Source: Isoetes taiwanensis (taxonomy: Eukaryota; Streptophyta; Lycopodiopsida; Isoetales; Isoetaceae). Taken from it: a stretch of DNA of 64,000 bases. Under the pieces are notes generated by a model. The model made no database searches. It was not told where the DNA came from and worked only from the letters and a program-made list of their open reading frames with translations. Shown here one piece after another: positions 13,545 through 23,761 of this stretch (its first letter is position 1; every line of letters begins with the position of its first letter). The stretch lies in contig JAJEKV010000039.1 in assembly GCA_021234155.1 (NCBI GenBank), positions 1,738,001 through 1,802,000 of the forward strand. The letters run 5' to 3'. The position numbers and the translations under genes are program-made.

Positions 13545-13849
13545 ACACCTGTACTTCCTGGCAAAACTACCTGCTTGAGCCATGCTATTTTGTACCGATA
13601 TTATCTTATTATATGTCTTTTTGATTGCTCACTACATAATCACCGTATTATAGATTGTTAGTTATTTGCGTCCAAAGTCCATAATTTTCTTTTTGCACAA
13701 TGTTTTCTATTCATTAATAATTTAACAAAATTAACAAGAAGGGAGTATCTAATAATAGGAGTAGTTCTATTTGGTGCCCTCATTTATCTGCATGAACTTA
13801 TGCACGTTAACTATTGCCCTTATTATTATGGCCGTGAAGCTCCCACACT

Positions 13850-13886
13850 CTCGGGCCACTGGAGGGCAACCCTCCGTGCGCAGCAC
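13850..13886 (+). repeat. Short dispersed repeat with GGAGGGC hairpin (copy 1)
   Basis: Contains the hairpin GGAGGGCAACCCTCC (13861-13875) followed by GTGCGCAGCAC. A nearly identical copy with the same flanking order lies at 38885-38920. It may be the end of a small non-autonomous element, but no second end was found. Confidence 0.55.
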
Positions 13887-14183
13887 CTTGTTAGTTGTAG
13901 TTGTTTATGGGATTTGTGATTTTTGGATTATAATAAATAGATATCAAATACTTAATTTTTCTGGATGTATTTAATGGTTTATGTGCTATTTTAAAATTGC
14001 CAATGGTTTTTTTTTTTTTCTTTAGAACCAAAATAAAAACATTTCCTATATAAATAACCACAAAAGTAAATAGCATATTATATTTGAATGCCAATGCCAA
14101 TTATTTTTAGGGAAAATTATAAAAATGCCCTTGTATTTTATGAAAATGGCCCTATATTTTTATAAGAAGCATTCATCGTTCAC

Positions 14184-14846
14184 TTGATGGCCTTGCAATT
14201 AATGCTTGTACAGAGAAACATATATTTGAGGTCGCGTTATCACCAAATCAGGATAAAAGAAAACGACATCCACAAGATAGCGTTTAGAATGAGGTATAGC
14301 CACTATGAATTCACAGTGATGCCATTTGGATTGTCCAATGCCCCAGCAACCTTCATGAGACTCATGAAGATATATTTCGTGAGTTTCTCGATACCTTTGT
14401 CATCATATTTTTCGATGACATCTTGGTATATAGCAAGACCCTGGAGGAGCATGTCCAACACTTAAGGATGGTACTTGAGAAGCTTGGGAGGCATCAACTC
14501 TATGCGAATCTATCCAAATGTCACTTCATCACCACAAGGGAGTATTTGGGATACGGCATATCAGCTGACTGGATCTCTACAGATCCCGCAAAGATTTCGG
14601 CAGTAATTGAATGGCCAGTACCAAAATTGACGGACCTCACCAACACAGAAAAGATAAAGAACTGGGCAGATCATTGGCACAAGAAGGCACAAGCAGGATT
14701 TGAGAAGCTAAAAGAAGCATTGACCGTCACCCCAGTCTTAATATTGTCTGATCCAAAAAATGATAAGTTAATAGCAACCGATGCTAGTAAAATTGCGATC
14801 GGAAGAGTGTTAATGCAGGAGAAAAGGGTCGTAAATAGGTTCAGGG
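14184..14846 (+). pseudogene. Ty3/gypsy reverse transcriptase/RNase H fragment
   Basis: Translation gives [31 protein letters not shown], the catalytic [10 protein letters not shown] (near 14408-14437) and YLGYGISADWI, then PKLTDL. Next, after an apparent deletion where the LRSFLG region should be, comes AGFEKLKEALTVTPVLILSD with ATDAS of the RNase H start. These are standard Ty3/gypsy pol motifs in the right order. The frame shifts at about 14400-14425, and there are no gag, integrase or LTRs next to it, so this is an isolated dead fragment. Confidence 0.85.
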
Positions 14847-14872
14847 GATTGCCAAGGTACCCATCAGTCTAG

Positions 14873-15212
14873 GCCCACTTGGGATGGGACTAAGAGATTA
14901 GTCCTCATCTGATTAGTTTAGAAGGAGCTATCGTTTATGGATCAGCTCTACAAGCAAGTTGGAAAGGACTTAGGTAATGCTAGGACAGCCAAGTCTCATC
15001 ACATTTGCAAATACTTTTTACAAAATTTTGGTTAAAAACAAAAAGTTTTAATCAAAAATAAGATTTTTATGAGAGGCCCGAATTATCTTGCCCAAATCAT
15101 TATCTCTCCCTTCTTTGTTTTTTCTATGGTTTATATCTGTTGAAATCAAACCATTAGCTTTTTGGAATAGACTTTCATCCAATTATCAATTTAATATTAA
15201 TTATGGTCCAAC
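14873..15212. other. No supportable gene
   Basis: AT-rich sequence between the gypsy fragment and the T run of the minus-strand LINE tail. I see nothing else in it. Confidence 0.5.
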
Positions 15213-15860
15213 TTTTTTTTTTTTTTTTTTTTTTTGAGGGTAAGAGTGTGTTTTTTTTTTGTTATTAATAATAATAATAAAGATACAGAGAGTCCCCAGT
15301 GGGACAAATAGGAAGCATTAGGGCTATTATATGGGTTCTCTATGCATCAATGATGTGTGTACTAAGGGAAGACTTCCCTTAGTACACACATCATTGATGC
15401 ATAGAGAACCCGTCTATTTCCACAACAACATAATGGTAGAGAGACCCCATCTAGTCAGTTACTCAGATTGCTTTCTCCACTAAACTCAGATTGTTCCACC
15501 ATTAGATCTATCATGAAAGTCTAGGTCCTCAGAGCTCATCCAATGGCACTTAAAGTAGTTATAAAATCCTTCAATCTTACCAATTCTGTCCAATCCCTTA
15601 TTGTAACTCATCCCCATCTTCTTATGGTGGGACAATGCCATTAAAGCAACTTCCTTATTGAAAAGACTCTTAAGTTTCTCAATAGAGATGGATTGCCCCC
15701 CCAAAGTGACATCGCACCGATGTCTCCATATAATCCAGAGAGCCACGCTAACCAGGGAAGCATCAATACAATCTCTGTCCAAGATCATACAGCATTCGGC
15801 CACCCAAGTTGGTGTGTTTGTAGTCTCATAATAGGGCATACCCAATACCAGAATTCAATA
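15213..15860 (-). mobile_element. 5'-truncated LINE tail, minus strand
   Basis: A run of 23 T (15213-15235) is the poly(A) tail of a minus-strand retroelement. Upstream of it (15845-15486) a 119-codon minus-strand frame contains LWIIWRHRCDVTLGG. This is the typical LWxIWxxRN-type motif of the ORF2 C-terminal region of plant LINEs. The copy is truncated at its 5' side and interrupted by the palindrome at 15333-15411. Confidence 0.6.
15333..15411. repeat. Perfect 79-nt palindrome (39-nt arms, 1-nt spacer)
   Basis: The left arm begins GGGTTCTCTATGCATCAATG at 15333. The right arm (15373-15411) is its exact reverse complement, with a single A (15372) between them. I checked every base. No target duplication flanks it. 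It could be a young foldback element, a repair palindrome, or an assembly/read fold-back artefact. Confidence 0.9.
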
Positions 15861-16208
15861 ATTTTTGGACAGAAAAAGAGATGTGAAAGAGATTCGCTAG
15901 CCTGGGCAATTTTTAGAAGTCGAGTCGTGGCGATGGCCTGCCGTGCACGTGGAGCGGATGGAGCAGAGCAGAGGCACTTCCGGCGAGAGGCTTCCAGTCG
16001 TCATGTAGTACCAGGTTAGTGTGCTCCTTGTTCTTCGCCATGTCGTGTCGCAGTTCCAGGTATTTATGTGGTCTGTATGAGCTGCTTTTCCGAGAGTTTT
16101 TGAGGTGGGCTTCATCCTCCGTCTGCTTATAGCTGCATCTTGTTATTGTGGTGTTGCTGCTGCAGTGGACTTCTTGTTCCGGCTTTGCTACTCTGCAACT
16201 CAGGTAAC

Positions 16209-17237
16209 ATGTTGAAGAGGGCAGCTAGATGTAGAAAACAGACCTTTCATTCTGAGGCTAAATTTCCTTGTGTTGAGGATGCTTTCTCTGTGGGGGATGG
16301 GGAGGGCACGTCCAAGGGCAGGGGTAGAGTAGAGGGTGAGGATGAGGGCACCGGCCTGTTGGATGTGAGCCTTACTCTGGGTTATGCTGGGACTGATGTT
16401 CCCGTTGCCATGTTTGACAAGCTTGTGGATGTTTTGAAGACCCAGACTGTTGCTGGTGCTGTAGCTCTTGAAAGGGGATCAGAGCTTGACCATCTGCACT
16501 GCCAGGGGGTGCTGAAGAGCACGTTCAAGACCCCTCGTGCTGTCAATGCTGCCATCAAGAGGTTCTTTGGGTGGGGATCTCAAAGGCCGGCAGACATCCT
16601 TCTAATATGCAAGGCTCTTAAAAATACGAGGATGCATTGTTTTGAGGGCTTGGTGGGATACTGCTTGAAGGACCTTGGTAAAGTGCACTTCAAAGTGTGC
16701 TTGCACAATGTCTCTGAGAGGCAGATCGAGATGGGGAAGGATCTCTACCTGCTTCATGGTGCAGGTGACCTGAAGAGTGTGGTTGTGTTGGATAACAGAA
16801 ATTTGTTGCACAGGGCCCATCACTTTGTCAAATACCATGGCAGGAAGCAGCTATCTGCTTCTCTTGTGTATACTGTATGCCGGATGCTTAGGACTGGCAA
16901 GTTCATTTTGTCTAGTCAATGAATTTTGCCTACTAATTGTGCTTTTATTTCAGAGCATAGGGTGAAGGCAGCATGGAGAATAACTCTTAATCCTTCGCAG
17001 GCCATGCCTAGTGATGTACGATGTGTGATTTTCAATGTCCCTGCAGGTATGCAACCTATGGAGCGCATAGGCAAGGCACGTAAGAGGTATTATGATGATG
17101 TCCCAAGTCCTGGAGATGGGGATGAGGGTTTCGTGGACATTGCGGAAGACGAATTCAGGCCTGGGATGGAAGAGACGTCTGAGCAACCAAATTACATCTC
17201 TTTGGATTGTGCTGATTATACAATGGCTGTTAATTGA
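16209..17237 (+). CDS. HUH endonuclease (Rep-like, Replitron-like)
   Basis: The open frame starts at ATG 16209 and reads to 16922. After a stop (TGA 16920-16922) the same frame continues to 17237. Removing 16897-16953 as a GC-AG intron keeps the frame and joins ACT-G to AG-CAT (Glu-His). Key motifs are ALERGSELDHLHCQG, with the metal-binding His-Leu-His (16491-16499), and GYCLKD (YxxK, around 16656-16673) carrying the likely nucleophilic Tyr. This pairing is the signature of rolling-circle Rep HUH endonucleases, which nick single-stranded DNA and stay bound to its 5' end. No helicase domain is visible. The C-terminal part is acidic. Replitrons, recently described eukaryotic HUH transposons, are the closest fit I know; a Rep captured from a CRESS-DNA virus or plasmid is the alternative. 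Confidence 0.7.
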
Positions 17238-17382
17238 TTCTGCAGTTTGTGTTTGCTTTTGTTTGTAATGTTGTTCCATTGTTTGGCACGTTCCATTGTT
17301 TGTGTTGTGTAAGATGTTTGCTGAATTCTATGCCTTGTGTTGATGCAGTGATGGAGTACTGACCTGAGATGTTTGCAGGCAC

Positions 17383-17818
17383 ATGCCTATGCCATTGTCT
17401 TCCGATGCTGAGATGGAGAATGGCCACCAAGAAGTGGCTGTCTTGCCTGCACCTCCTGATAGGCCTCCTGAGCCTGCATTGCCACGAGCTGCAGATGCAG
17501 AGCATGCCCATGTGGCATCCGAATTACTCACTAGCGTTGTTAACATAAACACACTTGCTGAAACTGTTGCAACCTCTGTGCGTTTGCTTCGGATGCAGTT
17601 GGGACGTCTGTTTCACGAGCTTGAGGAGACAATTGGCACCATGGAGTGGGATGAGGTTGCTGTTTCTACAAGAGAGAGGCAGCCTCTTAGAAGTCATATG
17701 AATTTGGCACGGGCGCTGCTGCTGCGAGAACTCAGGCACATTGACAGGTACATTGTTAGCATGTTGCAATTTCATTGTCATGTGTTGTTCCTCTAACAGG
17801 TGCACAGGCGTAGGATAG
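17383..17818 (+). CDS. Hypothetical protein next to the HUH gene
   Basis: Starts MPMPLSSDAEMENGHQEVAV. Coding continues to 17747, where AG|GTACAT looks like a donor; joining to 17800 after CTCTAACAG adds CTGVG and a stop (17816-17818), giving about 127 residues. Without splicing the frame ends at 17796. The middle is an amphipathic helix (ETVATSVRLLRMQLGRLFHE) that could mediate self-association. I do not recognise a family. It lies about 150 bases downstream of the HUH gene on the same strand, with similar base composition, so it may be a second gene of the same element. Confidence 0.4.
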
Positions 17819-18062
17819 GCTTGCGAGGAGGCACGCAGAGGCACTAAACATTACAACCAATTGATGTGAACTGTTATGCTCTGGATCTTTGAACCATTTT
17901 CTGCTGCTGTTTCTTTGATGTAGTTGCATTGTATGGTGTGTATGGTGCATGAACAGTGCATTCAAAAAACTTAAAAAGCTTTTTCTGAATTCTTAATGCA
18001 TATGCATTTGTATGCTTGAGCACTTGCACGGGAATAGCCCTTGCCATAATGGGGAGCCCTTT

Positions 18063-18173
18063 GGGGACCTCCATTATAGTTGGCGAAGCATCAGGGTGTC
18101 GGCTTCTGCTGGCGGGGTTCAACTCCCCATGCTTCGTTATTGCTTCTCTTTGTCTGTTGCAGGGGAGGTCCCC
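18063..18173. repeat. Inverted repeat downstream of the HUH gene
   Basis: GGGGACCTCC at 18063-18072 is the exact reverse complement of GGAGGTCCCC at 18164-18173. The second arm is itself within a self-complementary GGGGAGGTCCCC. It could be a structured end of the HUH element, but no mobilisation product is available to test this. Confidence 0.4.
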
Positions 18174-18509
18174 TTATGGGTGTGCAATGGACTTGCACAT
18201 TACTGTTGCATGCATGTACCAGGTCAAGGTTATTTAGAAGTTGACCTGAACCTTTGGATGCCGTGGAAATGGGGATTTGACCCCATCTTAATTTCTGATG
18301 GACGGTTGTGGTTATTGGGTTTTGGACATGCTTGGGAATATGCCCTTTTTCAATGGCCAGGATACAGCGATTATAGGATCCATTCTTCAACATCAATGAG
18401 TTACATTACATCCACAATGTTGGGCATTGCACTAAAAGTATCTGCAAAAAATAACGCATTAAAGTTCCAACAAATCGAGCATTTTGAGACAAAATCACAC
18501 AAAAAATAA

Positions 18510-19492
18510 CCAAAGCAAGGTATTAATTATTCCGCCATCATAATCGTACTAGCATGAAGAGGTCTAAGGACAGCAATATCTAATGATCCCCCCTCCCCAA
18601 CCTACAAACGCGGATGGGAGGTGCGGCTAAGGTTTCTATAGATATTTTGGGTGCCCTTGTTTTAAAATTTTATCATACTGCCCCTAAATATACAATCTAT
18701 AAAATAGATAGATAGATAGCATTTTTACGTCATGTCACATTAACAGCATCCATTAGGATATATGGGGCAATAATGGTAAGCATGAAACATATAGAGACAT
18801 TTTTTGTAATTAGTAAAATTTGTAGGGGGCATTTTGGTGGTTTTCGCTCACTTTTAAACTAGAAAGCGATGGGTTTTCCTTGGAAGTCCGTTCCAAATGA
18901 ATCTCGAATAAAAAAATCCAATCTCTTTTGGAGAGCAATCTAATTCATCCGTTAACAAAGCTCAATTCCAATTATATAAAGACCACCCAACCAAAAAGCC
19001 AAGGTGCTTCGCAAGATCCAATCTGTTTTTTGTTTTAATAGGTCAATTTAATATAGCCTAGGTCAATTTAATGCTCTTTTTTTTATACTTTTCCAATTAC
19101 ATCATGTGAGTTGTCTGTTTTGCAGAGTATAGGCTACAAACAAAATACAAAAGAATCAACAGATTCTGTTCGGAGACCATGCTTCTAAGGGCAACCCTTA
19201 TTGCAGATATTCTGTTCGGATCTGTTCGGATTTAGTAATTGGTCCTAAGGGCAAGAAGATTGACCAAAATTCTTTATTTTTTTATTATAGCATCAAAATT
19301 GAGATATCGAAGTATCCACAAAAAAGAAATATGAGGCCACTAAGGTGGTAATGAGGAAAAACAATATATAATGCAGGGAAATGAAGTCATACTACATCTT
19401 CGACAGCCTTCAAGTTCAACACAAAACACAAAACTCCTTCATGAACATAGAACCAGAACCAAAAACAAGTATATACAAGATTTCCAGACTGA
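18510..19492. other. No supportable gene
   Basis: AT-rich intergenic DNA with a short (GATA)n run near 18706-18720. Nothing else stands out. Confidence 0.5.
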
Positions 19493-19822
19493 TCAAGGGG
19501 AGTGAGTACCCTTCATGTCTGCACGAGAGTTTGGTCCACCACTGATAGATTCAGTAGCTGGGTTGCTTCCAGATCGAGGAGCAAAACCATGCCTGGGAGC
19601 TCTTGGTGTAGATGGGTTCTTGGGCTTCTCGTTGCCACCATCTGATATGGGCCTATTCTCCCATGGAGCCGGACCTCCCAGAGATGCCAAAACCCTTGAA
19701 ATATGGCTGCTTTCCAATCTTCTCAGCAACCCAACCTGTAAGTACCTAACCGGCCTTGCTGCTTCTACCACAAAAATGCATGACAGCAAAAGCCAAACCA
19801 ACATAGCCCTCCTTGCAGCCAT
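19493..19822 (-). CDS. Small secreted protein, possible peptide precursor
   Basis: A 109-codon minus-strand frame. Residues 1-21 (MAARRAMLVWLLLSCIFVVEA) form a clear signal peptide with a likely cleavage before ARPVRYLQ. The rest is rich in Pro, Gly, Ser, Arg and Asn, has no cysteine and ends near GPNSRADMKGTHSP, which is the look of a plant peptide-hormone precursor. I cannot match it to the CLE, CEP, PIP, IDA or RGF consensus. A 3' splice site (TTTTGTTACAG) lies 13 bases upstream of the ATG, so a 5' exon is expected; 20649-20798 is the candidate. Length and signal peptide are seen; the hormone role is inference. Confidence 0.6.
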   Translation of the reverse strand: MAARRAMLVWLLLSCIFVVEAARPVRYLQVGLLRRLESSHISRVLASLGGPAPWENRPISDGGNEKPKNPSTPRAPRHGFAPRSGSNPATESISGGPNSRADMKGTHSP

Positions 19823-19833
19823 GAGTGAGTTTA

Positions 19834-20648
19834 TTCTGTAACAAAACAGAGTTGCATGGATTCAATACTAACAGACAATGCACTATACAACTAAGCCCAG
19901 AAAGAATGAAGACTTATATTCATTGCATATAACTACTGCAAAATAGAAAGAAAAACTGCTAAGGAGGCCGAGATTCGACTAAGCCAATGATATGCTAATA
20001 CATAACCAGTTCGGAATGAATGAATGATATTTTAACGTCCATGAATTCAGATTACCTTAAATCTTGCTAAGATATGAGCACTGACTGTGTATCTCTCTAT
20101 ATATCACATCTAGAGATAAGATTACTTCCACAAAGACCAATGCCATTAGAAAAGCTATTGGAAGTATGAAATAGCATACAGAAAATAGATAAAACTTTCA
20201 TTTAAACAGAGGGATAGGTGAGCATTTGCCACAACATGTAGAAATAGTAGATACTAAAACATTCATTCCTCCGGAATGTCTAATTAACATTTGACACAGC
20301 AATGGGTCCCAAAAAAACCAACGAAAACACTAGAGATTAGAAGTAAAGAAATGTAAAAGAACCTGGTGAAAGATCTGCTGCACAAAACACAAACTATATT
20401 CTGGAATATATGAACTGACCTTGTGAAAATGGCGACTTTCCAACAAAAACAGAGAATCGAGACTTCAGTTTAAGCGAATGCGAGCTTCAAAACTCGGTAT
20501 TGCCTAATGAAGCCGCATTGATATGGACAGATCAATCAGTCAATAATCAATAAATCCCTTTTGCAGGGGATGTTTCAGAATTAAAGCTAAAGGGCATATG
20601 CAATGATGAAGGATTTTCTATGGAATGATGCAGACAAGATTGAAATAC
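19834..20648 (-). other. Probable intron of the minus-strand small-protein gene
   Basis: AT-rich DNA between the donor at 20648 (AAAG|GTATTTC on the minus strand) and the acceptor just upstream of the ATG at 19822. No coding stretch is seen inside it. Confidence 0.45.
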
Positions 20649-20798
20649 CTTTCTCGATTCATTCTCTGAGCAGAGGAGCATAGCTCGTACGCTTGCTGCC
20701 ATGGCTTCTGATGCAAGGCGCGTAGGGCCGTCCGCATGCTTGACAGATCTGACGCCATAGCCAGTGGCAGACATTAATCCCTTGGTTTCGTAAAACAT
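20649..20798 (-). other. 5' exon of the minus-strand gene (leader or coding)
   Basis: Open from ATG 20798 for 50 codons (MFYETKG...SENESRK), ending exactly at a good donor AAAG|GTATTTC. Joined to the acceptor before 19822 it runs in a different frame from the signal-peptide protein and stops after about 30 codons. So either it is a 5' leader with an upstream reading frame, or the true product is a different short protein. It starts within 25 bases of the telobox promoter. Confidence 0.4.
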
Positions 20799-20897
20799 CC
20801 CGAAACCCTAAAATTCGCCATCGCCCTAAACCCTAGAATCCGCCATCGCCATCGCCATCCTAGCCTGCGCATCACCGTTTTGTTTCTACAAAACAAA
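20799..20897. promoter_or_regulatory. Bidirectional promoter with teloboxes
   Basis: The ~100 bases between divergent genes carry AAACCCTAAAA (20803-20813) and CCCTAAACCCTAG (20824-20836), both teloboxes in the plant sense, followed by GCCATC repeats. Teloboxes are common in promoters of growth-related and translation genes and bind Myb/TRB factors. The divergent layout on both sides supports a shared promoter. Confidence 0.6.
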
Positions 20898-21224
20898 ATG
20901 GTTGATTATGCTGCATCCCCGTCGCCCATTGGCCCCTTGCTTGTTCTCGGAATAATGCTTTCCATTTGGGCCGCTCCCATGGCCTTCAAAGCCAAGCCAC
21001 AGCCTTCTAAATCTGTAAAATCTGCCCTTGTTGCACCTCTGATCCTAGTTCCGGTTTATCTCATCGTTCATCAGCTCTATGCTTCATACAAAATGAGGAT
21101 TCAACAGCAAAAAAACATCATCCAACGGCAAAAAACCATCGCTTCTGGCAATCTTTTTGCATTTAGGGGACTGCTAATCCTGGTGATTGTGCTTATTCTG
21201 TGCTCTCTTCTACAGAGTTTATGA
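20898..21224 (+). CDS. Small membrane protein, unknown family
   Basis: 108 residues starting MVDYAASPSPIGPLLVLG. Three hydrophobic segments are seen: residues about 12-32 (GPLLVLGIMLSIWAAPMAF), about 45-62 (SALVAPLILVPVYLIVHQLY), and the C-terminus (LLILVIVLILCSLLQ). Between the last two is a basic, Gln-rich loop (KMRIQQQKNIIQRQKTIASG). No introns, signal peptide or known motif are evident. The ATG at 20898 is the first one downstream of the telobox promoter. Plant endomembrane proteins of this size are common, so I give no function. The frame is intact and its codon use is unlike the surrounding AT-rich DNA, so I believe it is a real host gene. Confidence 0.65.
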   Translation: MVDYAASPSPIGPLLVLGIMLSIWAAPMAFKAKPQPSKSVKSALVAPLILVPVYLIVHQLYASYKMRIQQQKNIIQRQKTIASGNLFAFRGLLILVIVLILCSLLQSL

Positions 21225-21521
21225 TAGGCCTGGTTTCGCAAAAGAAGGTAAGCTTGAAGATGAAAACCCGTAGAAGGAATTTTGATCATCTTCAATACTT
21301 ATTAGAAGCCCTGTTCGAGTAATTCTACTAAACTTTTGATAAGAATACTACGAGTTTAACTTTTGTATAGATGATATGTTTAACTTTTTGTAAATATACT
21401 ATCATTGCCAGTTTATGTATTTTTAGATTTTAGATGATCTGGATTATGAGTTTGGTTTTGTATCTAACTCATGTAACAAGATGCTTTTCAAATTTAATAG
21501 TGACACGTTTATTTTTGGGTT

Positions 21522-21730
21522 GCCCCTAGGGGGGCAAACCCTGTTCATATGGGTTTTTGGCATATTCTAAGTATATGCCAGCATATGTCTAAAATATGCC
21601 GGCATATGCCTAAAATATGCCAAAAAACTGCTTCAAACTGGCTATTGCCATTAAACTAGCGGTCAGCCCTGTTGTCGGTTCGTGCTGTTCGAACCGCCTA
21701 ACCGGCTATGTCAATTGCTTTTCTGATGGA
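21522..21730 (+). repeat. Dispersed repeat, GGGTTGCC family (copy 1)
   Basis: Begins with an inverted repeat GGGTTGCCCC...GGGGCAAACCC, followed by TATGCC/GGCATA-rich sequence. It is similar over about 190 bases to 36074-36260, including the later AAACT(A/G)GCGGTC stretch. Both copies follow a T-rich run. It may be the start of an LTR or a small element. Confidence 0.5.
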
Positions 21731-22270
21731 TCTAAGCCAGAAGTCCGGCGTCTATAAGAGGAGCCGGCTCTTTCTCTTACTACTGTGCTTCAATATTTTT
21801 CGGATGTTTGGGTTATTTCCGATCTCTGCACGTAAAACCTCTTTTTATTGGTAAGTCTTTGTTGCACCGCCTGCCTGGGCATGTTGAAGATTTCCTTTTG
21901 TTAATGGCTTTTTGATCATGCGGGCTGCATTGATTCACAGTGCAGTACAACAAGCTTACGTATTTGGACTTGGAGGTAATGGAAAAGCACAAATCTTGTT
22001 TTTCTTTCAAGGCTAAGCTTCGCAGTGGCTTTCACACCATCTCAGATGTGATAATCAAATGTCTTAGCTTGCTCAGAACCCTTTCACGCACGTAGAAACA
22101 TATAGAAATATAGTATATTGTCAGGAAGAAGGTTTGACAGGTGGTGGGATCTTCAAAATGCCTGTAGTAGAGAATAATTGATGTCAACATGGGATCATGC
22201 TACATGTTGAGCATTATGTTGAATTGGGATTAGCTTGTAGATAAACATTGTTGAGCCATTTTCTTTGCAG

Positions 22271-23706
22271 GTCCCAAGGCAGCCAGCGTCTAGTAAAGAT
22301 GAATGGATAGAACAATGCAATTATGGCCTACAGCTTTTCATCCCAATAGGTGTCTAACACATTTGAGGTATTTGTCCATTATTGGTAGTCTTATATATAA
22401 TATCATTTTTTATTCCTAGAATATTCGCAATTCTTCAGACTTTTCACTTGGATACTAATTCTATATATGCTGGGCTTAAATCCACTTTCTGGCTTCCCAT
22501 AACCTGGTCAGGAGTTTGCCAAAAACCCCTCTTTCTGGTCCGTCTGTAAATCCCCCTCCCCTAAATTGAGCTATTTTTTTGAGCTGCTGTTTTCTAGATC
22601 TTTAAGTCTTCCTCGATCAGAAAGTCTAGTGTTGTAGATGCATATCAGGGAGCCTTAAGTACATCTACAGTCCCTTAAAACGGATGGGGGGGTGGAGGGG
22701 ACGAACTTTTGGTTTTATAAATGGAAAAATGATCTTATTACTAAATCTCTGCATGCTTATTATGATTAGATTTGTGTGCTTTGCACACCATTGTCTTTGC
22801 AATTGAGACCAGTGCTTCAAATAAGACCTGATATTTGTTGGCTCATGAAGATAAAAGCTTTGAGAATATCCTTAAGGAACTTCAAATGCAGGCTTCAAGC
22901 CCATAGAAGAGTACAACGAGGTGGATAAAGACCAGTTAAAGTTCCAAGATAAACTAAAACTAACTGACAGCTTTCTTCTTCGGTAGTAAATCTAGAAGGC
23001 AGATTGCATCTCATTGACTACATCTTTGCATTAACATGTATACAGTTTAAGACCGGAGCAGATGGAATTTAGTATGGATGAGAGAAGGACGATTTTTAAA
23101 TACATGGAATTAGCAATCAAGCAAGCCTGCCTTGCAAGGAAGCTCGATCAGGTCTTAAGGTTTCATTACAGTATTCTTAGTCGTATTACATATATTCTTT
23201 TAGCTTCTTATATTAGGACTGCATAATGAGGCTTGTGAAAAGATGTCTATCCCCAATGCCAATATAAAATATAGTGAGAAATGTTATACTGGGATTATTG
23301 TGTCTGCAATGTAAATCATAGGCATGCAAATTTCGTGGCCAACAGATTATAAGTGGTCTCAATGTGCAAAGACCTAATAGGTAATATTTAAATATGCCGA
23401 TGAGCTTGTTAATATCTTGTTGTTAATAAGCAAATTAATTGCGAGTAAGGAACCCCTTTTTGCTGTCATCTAGGTTTCAAAGGAACATATGCTTCCGTTC
23501 TTTCCGTGTCATTTAAAAGAGCTCCTTAATTTAGGATTTATTCCACTAAACTCTTGCTAGGATATCAAAAAAGTCTGAAGGAAAGTACTATGCCCTTCAT
23601 TTACTTGCAGCCTACGAATGGAGCTGTTACAGTTGATCCAGTCAATGGGTGTATAACTGCAGCAGGACATGATCAAAGCGGTGGTATAGAACATGCAAGC
23701 TCAAAG
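22271..23706 (+). pseudogene. TAD3: TAD3/ADAT3 tRNA adenosine deaminase subunit, upstream exons
   Basis: Three exons with consistent splice phases: 22271-22349, 23046-23151 and 23611-23706. The first reads SKDEWIEQC and, after a one-base shift, LWPTAFHPN, matching the SKEEWEEQCKLWPTSFHP region of plant TAD3 as I remember it. The second reads MDERRTIFKYMELAIKQACL. The third reads GAVTVDPVNGCITAAGHDQ, equivalent to the AAxxVDP start of the deaminase fold. TAD3 pairs with TAD2 to convert A34 to inosine in tRNA anticodons. The N-terminal exons expected before 22271 are not found. The one-base shift in exon one, plus the defects downstream, suggest a dead or dying copy. The intron after 23706 holds the hAT element. 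Confidence 0.8.
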
Positions 23707-23753
23707 GTGCAATTCTTTGTTCTTCCAATTTGACTTTTAGGAGGTCTTAAATC

Positions 23754-23761
23754 CATACGCT
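23754..23761. repeat. Target site duplication, left (CATACGCT)
   Basis: CATACGCT directly precedes the CAGGGATAGGTTC terminus and is repeated exactly after the right terminus at 34425-34432. Eight bases is the normal duplication length for hAT transposition. Confidence 0.97.

Noticed and set aside
18012-18509. 165-codon frame after the HUH gene
   Set aside because: It crosses the inverted repeat, has no domain and mixes coding-like and AT-rich sequence; probably non-coding element DNA.
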